Shown here piece after piece: positions 21,970 to 31,264 of a stretch of DNA of 53,086 nucleotides. The number at the start of each line of letters is the position of its first letter. Position 1 is the first letter of the stretch. The translations under genes were made by a program, and so were the position numbers. Source of the DNA: a virus; IMG/VR virus record IMGVR_UViG_3300026953_000016, positions 1 to 53,086 of that record. One strand, 5' to 3'. The notes beneath the pieces were generated by a model that was not told where the DNA came from, searched no databases, and saw only the letters and a program-made list of their open reading frames with translations.

Positions 21970-23220
21970 ATGAACAGCCCTCTCATTCCTCGCGATGTCG
22001 ATCTCAGCGGCTTCGATACTATGCCGCTGAAGGTGGCTGACCTGCTCGCCAGCGCATTCATGGCTGAGTCTGAGGCGGAGGAGTTCCGTGCCGGCGTGGC
22101 ATTGTGGTGCGCCGCGTTTCATCAGGTTCCGGCCGGAAGTGTGCCTGACAAGGATAAGCAGCTGTCGGACATGGCGGGGTTCGGCCGGGCGGTGAATGAA
22201 TGGAAGAAGTGGCGGCGTGGCGCACTCTATGGCTTCGTCTCCGGTGGCGACGGTCGGCTCTATCATAAGAAGCTTTGCCGCATCGCTTTCTTCGATTGCT
22301 GGATGCCGCGGTTGCGCTGGCTGCACGATGCCGAGTGCGAACGGCTGCGCAAATGGAACAAGGCTCACAGCACCCAACCCTTGACGCCGCCGACGCTCGC
22401 CATGTTTGTGCGTCAGAACTATCCTTATACAGCTGCATATCTCGACGTTCTGGACCGGATGACACCGTCATGCGGCTGGGTTTTGCTGCACAAGAAGCAG
22501 CGCCGTGGCTTACGGTTGCCGGAATTGCTGCCGTTTCCACCTAATATATGTGGTGGTTCCGGTGGTAATTCCGCCGGAAGTTTTACAGTTTCCGCCGGAA
22601 GTGATGCGCCGGACTGGGACGAAAACAGTCAAATTGAACCGGAAAACTCGCTTAAGGGAGAGGTAAGGGAGAGTAAACAGATACCCCCCTTACCCCCCTT
22701 GCAGGGGGGTGACGAGGATGAAAACCGCTATTTTGCTATGTTTTTGGCTGCTGGTGGAGCGCGGTGGCACGGTTTGAGACCGGACCGTGCGCGGATTGTT
22801 TGGGATGAGCGCCGCACCGAAGGCGCTGACGCGCAAATACTGATCGCCTGCGCGAAAGCGTACATGGCCCATTTGGACGGCGAGGATCGGCGGCGCCGCG
22901 AGCCGCGTACGGCTGTTGGGCCGGCTGCGTTCCTCAAGGGATTGTGGGCGAACTTCCGCGGTGAGGCGGCGCTGATGGCTGAGTTGACCGCCGCTGAGGT
23001 GCCTGACCTCGGTGAGCCGGGAGAGCGGCTGCGTGGGGAGTTCGGAGATGCGGCCTATGCGGCTATGTTCGCGGGCGCCGTGCTGGAGCCTGGAAACCCT
23101 TTCCGGATAGCCGTAGTGCGTTCGGCTCAGCGGATCATGATCGACAGCCGTATGTCGGCAGTCCGGCGTTGTCTGCGCCTCAACAGTGAGGCCGATCTGA
23201 TTATCGAGGTGCGGGCATGA
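21970..23220 (+). CDS. DUF1376-type replication protein
   Basis: A 416-residue protein. Residues about 10-110 match DUF1376 (FRAGVALWCAAFHQVPAGSV; GRLYHKKL), a winged-helix domain found in phage replication initiators placed like lambda O. After a low-complexity linker (about 195-255) comes a helical C-terminal domain, likely for helicase contact. The linker DNA holds iteron-like repeats and a C/G hairpin, so the gene may contain the phage origin, as in lambda. Confidence 0.8.
   Translation: MNSPLIPRDVDLSGFDTMPLKVADLLASAFMAESEAEEFRAGVALWCAAFHQVPAGSVPDKDKQLSDMAGFGRAVNEWKKWRRGALYGFVSGGDGRLYHKKLCRIAFFDCWMPRLRWLHDAECERLRKWNKAHSTQPLTPPTLAMFVRQNYPYTAAYLDVLDRMTPSCGWVLLHKKQRRGLRLPELLPFPPNICGGSGGNSAGSFTVSAGSDAPDWDENSQIEPENSLKGEVRESKQIPPLPPLQGGDEDENRYFAMFLAAGGARWHGLRPDRARIVWDERRTEGADAQILIACAKAYMAHLDGEDRRRREPRTAVGPAAFLKGLWANFRGEAALMAELTAAEVPDLGEPGERLRGEFGDAAYAAMFAGAVLEPGNPFRIAVVRSAQRIMIDSRMSAVRRCLRLNSEADLIIEVRA
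22535..22602. repeat. Iteron-like repeats (candidate replication origin)
   Basis: Two copies of TTCCGCCGGAAGT (22569-22581 and 22590-22602) start 21 bases apart, two helical turns; each contains the palindrome TTCCG-C-CGGAA. Related sites TTCCACC (22535) and TTCCGGTGGTAA (22557) precede them, 22 bases apart. They lie in the linker of the replication gene, where lambdoid phages keep origin iterons. Confidence 0.45.
22684..22710. repeat. C6-C6-G6 hairpin in replication gene
   Basis: Two CCCCCC runs (22684-22689, 22693-22698) and one GGGGGG run (22704-22709). ACCCCCCT and AGGGGGGT pair perfectly around the loop TGC; the first C run offers an alternative partner. It codes for a Pro-rich linker (PPLPPLQGG). 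It may be an origin structure or only a permissive linker. Confidence 0.6.
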
Positions 23221-23945
23221 AGGCGCGATCTATCGAACAGGCGCTCGCTTGGGCCTATGGCGACCAGAAGGTCCATTTGGCCAGAGAGGATTGGAAGCCG
23301 AAGGAATTGGGGCGATCATTCACGCCGCAGCTTGCCGCCATGGATTTTGGGGCGGACTATATCGACAGCTCGACCCACTTCGAGTTTGAGGCCCATCCTG
23401 ATGCCTACTTGCTGCATGACGCGGTGCAGTCATTAGTACCTGTGCGGGTGGAGCGCACGCGCGAGGAAGTTGAGATGATGGTGGCGCGCCGCGCATTCGG
23501 TGAGCAGATCACGGCGGGTGGTGCGATGGTCGATCTCTCGTATCACGTTTACGACGAGAATGGAGATGCCAGCGTGGAGCACTTGCCTGGTTCTGCCCTT
23601 GCTGAGTTACGGCGTCAGGTGATGGTCATGCCGTTACCAGAGTTGAGGCCCGCAGGCCTCATCCTTCAAGCCGCTGTGACGGCCAAGCGGCCAGACCCGA
23701 TTCTTGATCCGATGTACATTCCGGAACGCGGACGGGCGATTTTCACCGATGCAAGGCGGCGTGCCGGCTACCGTATAATTTCCTGGGTAGGTGAGGACGC
23801 GTTGAAGGTCATCGGTGCACGGCGTGCATATGCTGTGTGGTGGCAAGCACTTGCGGCAGTGCGTGAGGCTGTCGCCGGGAGAATCGTCTCTTTCACGATC
23901 AATGCTGAGATGCCGCCTGGCCCTTTTTCGCTGGACCCCACTTGA
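23217..23945 (+). CDS. Hypothetical protein downstream of replication gene
   Basis: A 242-residue soluble protein of unknown family, with mixed helices and strands (GADYIDSSTHFEFEAHPDAY; GGAMVDLSYHVYDENGD; RRAGYRIISWVGEDALKVIG). It overlaps the replication gene by 4 bases and is the last early gene before the HNH/terminase block, a position often held by late-gene regulators, but no DNA-binding motif is evident. Confidence 0.65.
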   Translation: MKARSIEQALAWAYGDQKVHLAREDWKPKELGRSFTPQLAAMDFGADYIDSSTHFEFEAHPDAYLLHDAVQSLVPVRVERTREEVEMMVARRAFGEQITAGGAMVDLSYHVYDENGDASVEHLPGSALAELRRQVMVMPLPELRPAGLILQAAVTAKRPDPILDPMYIPERGRAIFTDARRRAGYRIISWVGEDALKVIGARRAYAVWWQALAAVREAVAGRIVSFTINAEMPPGPFSLDPT

Positions 23946-24035
23946 CTGCGACGAATGCTTGACTAAGGTCGCGCATGTTGTAATGCGCCCGCGGGTCAGA
24001 GATGGCTTCGCGGGCGCAACCATTTCAGGGGTATC

Positions 24036-24428
24036 GTGGCGCGCTCGCCTACTGTCTATCGACCGCACAGTGGTGGTGCGAAGGCAGGTTCTCCTCGCTA
24101 TGACAGGGAGCGTGGCAGCGCGGCCTCACGCGGTTATGACCGCCAGTGGATCAAGGCGTCCCGTCAGTACCGTTCCGAACATCCGCTTTGTGAATATTGC
24201 GAGATGAATGGATTGGTGACTGCGACTGCTCTGGTCGATCATCTGTATCCCCACAAAGGCGATACAGACATCTTCTGGCTGCGAGAGCTTTGGGTTTCGA
24301 GTTGCACGACCTGTCACTCCGAATGGAAGCAGCAGGTCGAGCAGCGCGGGGTGGGTGCCCTCGATGCCCTGGCCCGCCGCCTGGGGCGTCCGACCCTCGC
24401 CGAAGCTATGCAGCGCATGCATGGCTAG
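24036..24428 (+). CDS. HNH endonuclease next to terminase
   Basis: A 130-residue HNH nuclease (HPLCEYCEMNGLVTATALVDH, CTTCHSEW) with a basic N-terminus and GTG start. HNH proteins beside the terminase are typical of cos-type HK97-like phages, where they help the terminase cut concatemers; that role is likely here. Confidence 0.88.
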   Translation: MARSPTVYRPHSGGAKAGSPRYDRERGSAASRGYDRQWIKASRQYRSEHPLCEYCEMNGLVTATALVDHLYPHKGDTDIFWLRELWVSSCTTCHSEWKQQVEQRGVGALDALARRLGRPTLAEAMQRMHG

Positions 24429-24571
24429 GTCACCAGCCATGCGCGCGAAGTATTGGGTGGTACGGGGGGCCCCAAAAAGTTAACGGAAATCGACCTCGTA
24501 GACCGGTGGCCAGTATGGAGTTTTTTTCCGCAAAATTGGCGAAACTATTTTTTTTGAAGGGAACCAGGTAG
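24429..24571 (+). other. Intergenic region upstream of terminase (possible cos/terminator)
   Basis: 143 bases without a gene. It contains GGGGGGCCCC (about 24465) and two T runs (TTTTTTT near 24520 and a run of eight T near 24550), which may end early transcription. The place between HNH and small terminase is also where cos sites are often found. No clear cos motif can be named by eye. Confidence 0.35.
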
Positions 24572-25201
24572 TTGAAGGGTCGGCGTCGTGACAGCGCGGA
24601 AATGCAAGCTGCCAAGGGCGCTCCTGGAAAACGCATGTCTGCTGCGGAGCGCCAGCTCGCCGAGGCGGAGGTGATGGCAAACGAACTCGCTGCGGCACCT
24701 CCTCTCGAGGCGGACATTCTAGCCCCGCCCAATATCCTCGACGGCAAACGCTTTGCCGGCGCACTTCGTATCTGGCGCGAATATGCACCGCTTCTGAATG
24801 ACCGCCGGGCATTTGACTCGATGTTCCGTGACACCTTCAGCCACTTCTGCGTTTGGCAAGCGCTGGCGGAAATGGCGAAAAAAGACATAGACCGCTACGG
24901 CCTCACGCGTTTGGTCAAAACGACATCGAAGGATAAGGCGCTGAAGCGCAATCCGGCGATCGACATCCTGTCAGAAGCGACCACGCGCGTTATGCAGCTG
25001 TCGGAACGCTTCGGGTTTACGCCGCTCGATCGTTATAAGTTGGAGCAGCAACATCAGGCTTGGTCATCTCGCATGCCCGCGCAGCCCCCAGGGGAGTTAC
25101 CGCTTAGCGCGCCGGGCCAGCGCGATACTGCTGCACTATCCGATGATGTCATCGGGATTGGCGGATCGCTGGATGGCACACCGCCGCAACGGGTTAACTG
25201 A
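24572..25201 (+). CDS. terS: Terminase small subunit (P27 family)
   Basis: A 209-residue protein with the opening MKGRRRDSAEM and the helical core (FAGALRIWREYAPLLNDR; RDTFSHFCVWQALAEMAKKD) of P27-type small terminases. It recognises phage DNA for packaging. The TTG at 24572 is chosen because family members begin with a similar KGRK/R motif. Confidence 0.88.
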   Translation: MKGRRRDSAEMQAAKGAPGKRMSAAERQLAEAEVMANELAAAPPLEADILAPPNILDGKRFAGALRIWREYAPLLNDRRAFDSMFRDTFSHFCVWQALAEMAKKDIDRYGLTRLVKTTSKDKALKRNPAIDILSEATTRVMQLSERFGFTPLDRYKLEQQHQAWSSRMPAQPPGELPLSAPGQRDTAALSDDVIGIGGSLDGTPPQRVN

Positions 25202-25209
25202 GGGTAGCC

Positions 25210-27003
25210 ATGCCCGCGGCAGAGGCCGCCGAAAGCGTACCGTTCAATGCGGTCGCTCATCCGCCTCATCCGGCTTGGTTGGCCCAGGTCGACAACGACC
25301 CGGCCTATGAGTGGGCCCGCATACAATGGCGGCGCGCGCATGCCGTTCCTGGCGCGTGGTTCGATGCGGTCAAGGCAGACAGGATCGTCGCGCTTTGGCC
25401 GACTATTTTTACACTGACAGAAGACCGCTTCGCCGGCGTTCCATTCCACCTCAGTGTTTGGCAAGAGATCATCGTCCGTTTCCTGGTGGGCTTCAAAGTC
25501 CCAGTGGAAGTGCTCGATCCTGTCACGCATAAGGAAGTTTCTGTTTACGTTCGGCTCTACAAGCAGCTGCGACTGTGGATCCCGCGCAAGAATGGCAAGA
25601 GTGAGTTCCTTGCCGCGCTGAGCCTACTCTTCTTTGCCATCGATGGTGCCCAGACGGGCAGGGGATATGTCTTCGCCCACGATGAAAAGCAGGCTGAAGT
25701 GATCTTCAGCAAGATGTCGATGATGGTGGCTGGGCTGCCAAAGGCATCGCAAAATCATATCCAGGTCTTTCAAAAGACGATCTGGATTGGCAAGACGCAG
25801 TCGCGTTTCGAGCTTCTGCCGGGCAAAATTGCAGGCGCGCATGGCCGTTCGGCGACGGTGATCACCGGCGACGAAATGCATGAGTGGCGAAGCCTGACGC
25901 TCATGAACACGTTGCGCCAATCGACAGGTGCACGCCTTGAGCCGATCGAGCTTTACGCGTCATCAGCCGGTCTGAAGACGAACAAGATCGGTGTCGAGCT
26001 GTACGAGGAATCGCAGAAGATTCTCGACGGTCGCATCGAAGACCCGACGACGCTGGTTGTGATCTTCGCGGCAAACGACAACGCCGACATAGGCTTGGAG
26101 GAGACATGGCGGTCCTGCAATCCGTCGCTCGGATTGTCTCCGACGATCCCTTACCTGCGGCGCGAACATGCGCTGACGGCGAACAACCCCAGGCGCGAGG
26201 CGGAATTTCGCTGCTACCACCTGGGGCAGTGGATTGAACAGCACACGCGCTGGATCAATATGCGCAAGTGGGATGCTTGCGCCAAAGGCAAGATTGGCTG
26301 GCGTGAGCTTTATGCTTCGCTGGTGAATTCGGACCGGCCTTGTTACGGCGGCTTTGACGTTTCGAAGCGCAATGACATCACGGCCCTGACATGGCTGTTC
26401 GAGCCATTCGAGGATGATCCCGACTGGCTGTGTGTGCCGCTCTTCTGGGTACCGGAAGAAACCATGGCCTGGCGCGTTCGTGATGACGGCGTGCCCTACG
26501 ACAAGTGGCTTGCTGCCGGCGCGCTGCAAACGACGCCCGGCAACATGGTCGATCAAAACTTCATCGCGAAAGCCGTGATGGAGGGGGTGCGCGACTTCAA
26601 CGTGCAGAAAATCAGCTTTGACCCGTGGAATGCCACGAAGCTGGTGACAGATCTGCAGCGTGACGGCGTGGACGCCGATCTGTTTCTGGAAGTGCGGCAA
26701 GGCACGCGCACGCTGAGCGAGCCCTGCACGGCCTTTGAAGAAGATGTTTATGCCGGGCGTTTTCAGCATGGTGGGCATCCGGTGCTGCGCTGGATGGCCG
26801 GCAATGTGGTGGTGAAGTTCGATGAGAACCTCAACATCATGCCCAGCAAGAAAAAGTCGAGCGAGAAGATTGACGGTATTTCGGCCATTGTGAACGCCCG
26901 CGCGGCGACGATCACGACCGAAGAGAACCCCAGTGAGTCTGTCTATGAGCAGATCGCGCGGGAAAAAGCGGAACAACAAGCCAAAGAGCAGGCGGCTGCA
27001 TGA
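25210..27003 (+). CDS. terL: Terminase large subunit
   Basis: The 597-residue DNA-packaging motor and nuclease. Walker A is PRKNGKS (125-131), Walker B/catalytic acid VITGDEMHEW (about 217-226), and the RNase H-like nuclease begins GGFDVSKRND (about 380). Length fits the Terminase_1 family. The gene begins 9 bases after the small subunit. Confidence 0.96.
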   Translation: MPAAEAAESVPFNAVAHPPHPAWLAQVDNDPAYEWARIQWRRAHAVPGAWFDAVKADRIVALWPTIFTLTEDRFAGVPFHLSVWQEIIVRFLVGFKVPVEVLDPVTHKEVSVYVRLYKQLRLWIPRKNGKSEFLAALSLLFFAIDGAQTGRGYVFAHDEKQAEVIFSKMSMMVAGLPKASQNHIQVFQKTIWIGKTQSRFELLPGKIAGAHGRSATVITGDEMHEWRSLTLMNTLRQSTGARLEPIELYASSAGLKTNKIGVELYEESQKILDGRIEDPTTLVVIFAANDNADIGLEETWRSCNPSLGLSPTIPYLRREHALTANNPRREAEFRCYHLGQWIEQHTRWINMRKWDACAKGKIGWRELYASLVNSDRPCYGGFDVSKRNDITALTWLFEPFEDDPDWLCVPLFWVPEETMAWRVRDDGVPYDKWLAAGALQTTPGNMVDQNFIAKAVMEGVRDFNVQKISFDPWNATKLVTDLQRDGVDADLFLEVRQGTRTLSEPCTAFEEDVYAGRFQHGGHPVLRWMAGNVVVKFDENLNIMPSKKKSSEKIDGISAIVNARAATITTEENPSESVYEQIAREKAEQQAKEQAAA

Positions 27004-27272
27004 CCACGATCCCAGACGCTCCGGCGCCCAATGAACAGGTGTCGGCGCTGGCGCGCTTTGTCGTGGCCGGCTTCAACGCTGCGCTTTTTGAAGCGCCGGT
27101 ACTGCTTGGTCTTGCCGCAATCGCCTATGGTGCATGGTTGTGGTTTCCCCCGGCTGGCTATATCGCAGGGGGGGCATTGATCGTGTGTTGGCGTGTGCTG
27201 ATGGTTTATTCCGCAGCAATCGCCGATCAGGCTGATGCGCATGCTGCGTCAAAAATGGCCAAGCCTGAATGA
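27000..27272 (+). CDS. Small membrane protein between terminase and portal
   Basis: A 90-residue protein with two membrane helices (VLLGLAAIAYGAWLWF; AGYIAGGALIVCWRVLMVY). It overlaps terL and the portal gene by 4 bases each. Short membrane proteins occur at this place in alphaproteobacterial phages; role unknown. Confidence 0.75.
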   Translation: MTTIPDAPAPNEQVSALARFVVAGFNAALFEAPVLLGLAAIAYGAWLWFPPAGYIAGGALIVCWRVLMVYSAAIADQADAHAASKMAKPE

Positions 27273-28564
27273 AGCGCGGCGCGACTGGTGCCCTGGCACA
27301 TATCGTTGGTCGGGTAATGAATTCGGCGGCGGGCCTTGAAAACCCCAATGTGCCGATCACGCCGGAACAGTTGATTGGTGTTCTGGGTGGTGGCCCGACC
27401 TATGCGGGTCCGCATGTCAATGAGCGCTCATCCATGCGCTCGACGGCAGTCTATGCCTGTGTCGCACTGGTGTCTGGCCTTGTCGCTGGCCTTCCGCTGC
27501 AAATCTACAAGGGCACGCATAATGACCGCGTGCTGGAGAACGATCACCCTTACGCCAAGTTTTTTCGCACTGTCGCTAATCCAGAGATGGCGCTTTCCAG
27601 CTTCAACTGGCTGGAAATGAATGTGGTGCACATGATGTTGTGGGGGAATCATTATTCCCTCATCGATGAGACCAAAGGCGGCGATCTTCTCGGTTTCGTG
27701 CCATTTACCCCTGACCAAACCACGCCGTTGATCCATCGTGTGGGGCAGGGCTTTGCCCGTAACTATCGCACGCGGCTTCTCGACGGTACGACGTATGACC
27801 TTCCGGGCCGCAATGTATTGCACTTCTGCGGGCTCGGGTTTGATGGGCTGCGCGGGCTTTCGGTTATTCAGCATATGGCCCGCCAGGCGATCGGCGCCAA
27901 TCTTGCCATGGAAGAGGCCGCGGCGCGCATGCTTGCCACGGGTGCGCGCCTTTCTGGTGTGGTGAGTGCCGACAAGGGCGTCAAGCTCTCGCCTGGTGCG
28001 CGCGATCAAGTGAAAGCAGAATTCCGCGAGCTCTATCAGGGCAGCTACAACGCCGGTGAGGTAGCATTCCTCGACCAAGGCATGACTTGGGTACAAGCCC
28101 AGATGTCGGCCCGCGATGCCGAACTGCTCGAAAGCCGGAAGTTTTCCGTCGTCGATATCGCCCGCGGTTTTGGCGTGCCACCATTTTTTATCGGTGAATC
28201 CGGTGACATGACGGCGTGGGGCTCCGGCCTCGAGCAAGTCATGCTCGTCTTCCTAATGACCGGTCTTGATCGCTGGCTAAAACGCATTGAGGCCGAGATC
28301 AATCTGAAGCTCTTCGCGGGCACAGATTATTTCTGCGAGTTCCAGCGCGAAGCGCTGCAGGCGATGAACGTCCAGGCGATGTTCGACTCCATCACCAAGA
28401 TGTTGATGGCGGGTGCCACGCTGAACGAAGTGCGCGAGCGGATGAAGTTGTCGCGCCTGACGCTGCCTGGCGCCGATGAGCCGATGGTTTCCAATAATGT
28501 CCTGCCGCTCTCGCGCGTGATCGCCGGTGAGCAACCAAAGCCGAAAGAAGGAATGGGCGCATGA
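27269..28564 (+). CDS. Portal protein (HK97 family)
   Basis: 431 residues; forms the dodecameric ring through which DNA enters the capsid. RSTAVYACVALVSGLVAGLPL near residue 51, NVLHFCGLGFDGLRGLS and VVDIARGFGVPPFFIG are conserved portal segments of the HK97 type. It overlaps the protease gene by 4 bases. Confidence 0.95.
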   Translation: MKRGATGALAHIVGRVMNSAAGLENPNVPITPEQLIGVLGGGPTYAGPHVNERSSMRSTAVYACVALVSGLVAGLPLQIYKGTHNDRVLENDHPYAKFFRTVANPEMALSSFNWLEMNVVHMMLWGNHYSLIDETKGGDLLGFVPFTPDQTTPLIHRVGQGFARNYRTRLLDGTTYDLPGRNVLHFCGLGFDGLRGLSVIQHMARQAIGANLAMEEAAARMLATGARLSGVVSADKGVKLSPGARDQVKAEFRELYQGSYNAGEVAFLDQGMTWVQAQMSARDAELLESRKFSVVDIARGFGVPPFFIGESGDMTAWGSGLEQVMLVFLMTGLDRWLKRIEAEINLKLFAGTDYFCEFQREALQAMNVQAMFDSITKMLMAGATLNEVRERMKLSRLTLPGADEPMVSNNVLPLSRVIAGEQPKPKEGMGA

Positions 28565-29805
28565 AGCGTAAGGCTCTTCTGAAAAATGGCACGGCTATGC
28601 AGCCTGTGCTGCGCTTCCGCAATCTGATTGGTAGTGGAAACCGCCTCACGGGCGAACGCTTCGAAGTCACCAATGCGGTGCCGGTGGATGGTGAGCAGGT
28701 GGCGCAGATGTACATTTACGGCGACATCGGCATGTGGGGTATTCAGGACATCGACGTGCAGCAAGCGTTGCAGGGTATTTCTGCTGACCGGCTGTGTGTG
28801 CATCTCAACTCCGGTGGCGGCGAAGTATGGCACGGCATTGCCATCTACAATGTGCTGCGCGACTGGGCCGATCAGAATAACGCCAAGATCGAAATGCGTA
28901 TCGATGCCATCGCGGCCTCGATCGCGTCCGTCATTGCTATGGCTGGTGATGATATCGTAATCGCCAAGAATGCAGTGATGATGATCCACCGGGCGTCAGG
29001 CGGTTGTTGGGGTACCGCCGATGACATGCGCAAGACGGCCGAGATTTTGGATGTGATCGAGACATCACAGATCATCCCGAGTTATCAGCAGCATGTTTCC
29101 CTGAGCGCCGATGCGCTTATTGAAATGATGAAAGCCGAGACCTGGATGAATGCCGAAGAGGCTGTTTCCCAGGGGTTTGCCACCAGCGTGGCAGATGATG
29201 AAGAAGAGGGCGATGAAGAACCAGAAGCGCTACTGCGCCCTGGTCTCTATGCCAAAGCACCAAAAGCGTTGCGCTGCGCCAAGCCGGCAAATCAGAAGCT
29301 GCACACCAAGACGCCGCCGCGCAATGTCGCCGATTGGGTCTGTGCAGCCCGCCTTGATCATCCGGTTACGGAGCGCGATAGCTATAACGCCAGTGCCGCC
29401 GCCGAACGCATTCTCGATTGGGCTGGGTTCAATGGCGATAACCCAGATCCTGGCCGCGCCAAGTGTTGTTTCCTGGCCTATGACGCTTCCGAGCCGAAAA
29501 GCAAGGACAGCTATGTATTGCCGTTCTGCGACATCATCGGTGGTATCCAGCATGCCATCAGCAAGGGTTGGGATTGGGCGGAATCGAAGATTGACGGGTT
29601 GGATATTCCCCAACCGGTGAAGGATTCTGCTCGCGCAGCTGTCGAGGCCTATGAGGCCAAGATCGGCGAGGATGACGACGAAGACGAAGAAGGTGAAGAC
29701 GGTGATGCCAAAGACGCCGCAGAAAAAGCTGCTGCGCACGCGCACGCTGTCGCGGTCGCGCGCGCCAAGACGCGCAGTATAGCCGCTGAACTCGACGCGG
29801 CCTGA
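28561..29805 (+). CDS. ClpP-like prohead protease with C-terminal extension
   Basis: A 414-residue head maturation protease. The first 215 residues are ClpP-like: LNSGGGEVWHGIAIYN, nucleophile S120 in IAASIASVIAMAG and H143 in MIHRAS. The second half (DWVCAARLDHPV; YVLPFCDIIGGIQHAI) resembles a module seen in other phage head proteases (XkdF-like), and an acidic, then Ala/His-rich end may serve as scaffold, since no separate scaffold gene is present. Confidence 0.92.
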   Translation: MKRKALLKNGTAMQPVLRFRNLIGSGNRLTGERFEVTNAVPVDGEQVAQMYIYGDIGMWGIQDIDVQQALQGISADRLCVHLNSGGGEVWHGIAIYNVLRDWADQNNAKIEMRIDAIAASIASVIAMAGDDIVIAKNAVMMIHRASGGCWGTADDMRKTAEILDVIETSQIIPSYQQHVSLSADALIEMMKAETWMNAEEAVSQGFATSVADDEEEGDEEPEALLRPGLYAKAPKALRCAKPANQKLHTKTPPRNVADWVCAARLDHPVTERDSYNASAAAERILDWAGFNGDNPDPGRAKCCFLAYDASEPKSKDSYVLPFCDIIGGIQHAISKGWDWAESKIDGLDIPQPVKDSARAAVEAYEAKIGEDDDEDEEGEDGDAKDAAEKAAAHAHAVAVARAKTRSIAAELDAA

Positions 29806-29844
29806 TTTCTAAACAGTTTCAGTAACCGGACTCGGCGCGGATAG

Positions 29845-29884
29845 GCTGCCCACGCGCCCGCATAATCCGCTGGTTCGGGGCAGC
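29845..29884 (+). other. Stem-loop before capsid gene
   Basis: GCTGCCC (29845-29851) pairs with GGGCAGC (29878-29884) in the 103-base gap before the capsid gene. The gap is the longest within the head genes. It may be an RNA-processing or stabilising structure for capsid mRNA; no T run follows, so it is not a classic terminator. Confidence 0.4.
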
Positions 29885-29908
29885 ATTTCTGACAACGGAG
29901 AGACTGAT

Positions 29909-31186
29909 ATGACGCCCATGGAAATGGCGAAGGAAAAGCGCGTCGAGCGCAAGAAGATCGTGGACGCGATGAACGCGATCATCATGAAGTCGGAAGTCAC
30001 AGCGGAAGACCTCGCGCAGCATACGAAGCTCGATGGCGAGCAGAAGGTTCTTGGTGAGACCATCGCGCGTCTGGAAGCGCAGGACACGTTGAACAACGAC
30101 ATCAACGGCCGCCGCGAATATAAGGCGGTTGCGACGGGCCGTTCTGTCGATGAAGTCACTGCCGAGGAAGTGGAACACAAGAAAGCGTTCCGCAATTACC
30201 TGGTGCGCGGCATGAACAACATTTCTGACGATGATCGCCGCATCGTCATGGGAATGCAGAAGCCGTTCTCCGAATCCGACAAGTCGCAGCTTGTCGCCAT
30301 GAATGCGGCGCAGTCAGGTGTCGATCTGACTGGTGGTGCGATCCTGGTGCCGACCACGATGGCAACGCAGATCGAGTCCGCGCAGAAGGCTTATGGCGGC
30401 ATGATCGATCCTGGCGTCTGCTATCAATTCAACACCGACATGGGCAACGAGCTGGTTCTGCCGACAGATGACGACACCTCCAATGAAGGTGAAATGCTTG
30501 GAGAAAATAAGGTCACCGGCGAACAGGGCGTTGCCTTCGGCGGGGTTACGGTGCGTGGCTATATCTTCTCGTCCAAGATCATCAAGGTGCCTGTGGCGCT
30601 GCTGCAGGATTCCGCCTTCGATCTCGAAACGTTCCTGGCTGGAAAAATCGGCGTTCGCCTGGCGCGTGCCAAGAACCGCAAGTTCACGACCGGAACCGGT
30701 GCTTCGCAGCCGATGGGTGTATACACTATTGCACCGGTCGGAAAGGTTGCTGCAGCGGGGCAGACTGCAAGCATCGTTTGGACGGATTTTCAGGATTTGA
30801 AACATTCGGTCGATCCGGCTTATCGCACCAACGGCCGTTACATGTTCCATGACACCACGCTCTTGGCAGCCAAAAAGCTCGTTGACGGCGTTGGTCGCCC
30901 GTTGTGGCAGTCTGGTGTTGCGCTGAAGGAGCCTGACACGCTCGATGGTGAAAAGTTCACCATCAACCAGCACGCGCCCGTTATGGCTGCTAGCGCCAAT
31001 TCGATGGCTTATGGCGACTTCAGCAAATACTACATTCGCAATGTGGGTGGCACCTTGATCATGCGCTTGAGCGAGCGCTATGCCGATCAGTTCCAGGTAG
31101 CCTTCTTGGCATTCCAGCGGGCCGATGGTCAGCTGGTGGATGCTGGAACGCATCCGATCAAGCTGTATCAGAACGCGGCGTCCTAG
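29909..31186 (+). CDS. Major capsid protein (HK97 fold)
   Basis: 425 residues. A charged helical N-terminal delta domain (about 1-110) would be removed by the protease. The rest is HK97-fold: SGVDLTGGAILVPTTMATQI, ALLQDSAFDLETFLAGKIG and FLAFQRADGQLVDAGTHPIK at the end. GGAGAG precedes the ATG. Confidence 0.96.
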   Translation: MTPMEMAKEKRVERKKIVDAMNAIIMKSEVTAEDLAQHTKLDGEQKVLGETIARLEAQDTLNNDINGRREYKAVATGRSVDEVTAEEVEHKKAFRNYLVRGMNNISDDDRRIVMGMQKPFSESDKSQLVAMNAAQSGVDLTGGAILVPTTMATQIESAQKAYGGMIDPGVCYQFNTDMGNELVLPTDDDTSNEGEMLGENKVTGEQGVAFGGVTVRGYIFSSKIIKVPVALLQDSAFDLETFLAGKIGVRLARAKNRKFTTGTGASQPMGVYTIAPVGKVAAAGQTASIVWTDFQDLKHSVDPAYRTNGRYMFHDTTLLAAKKLVDGVGRPLWQSGVALKEPDTLDGEKFTINQHAPVMAASANSMAYGDFSKYYIRNVGGTLIMRLSERYADQFQVAFLAFQRADGQLVDAGTHPIKLYQNAAS

Positions 31187-31202
31187 GCGCGACATCGGTG
31201 AT

Positions 31203-31236
31203 GTTGGCGGCATTGTGCACGGGCAACGCCGCCAAC
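31203..31236 (+). terminator. Stem-loop after capsid gene
   Basis: GTTGGCGGC (31203-31211) pairs perfectly with GCCGCCAAC (31228-31236) around a 16-base loop, 16 bases after the capsid stop; TAACTTTT follows. It may be a partial terminator that keeps capsid mRNA more abundant than downstream messages. Confidence 0.6.
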
Positions 31237-31264
31237 TAACTTTTCCGTGGTGCAGGTATCTGCA

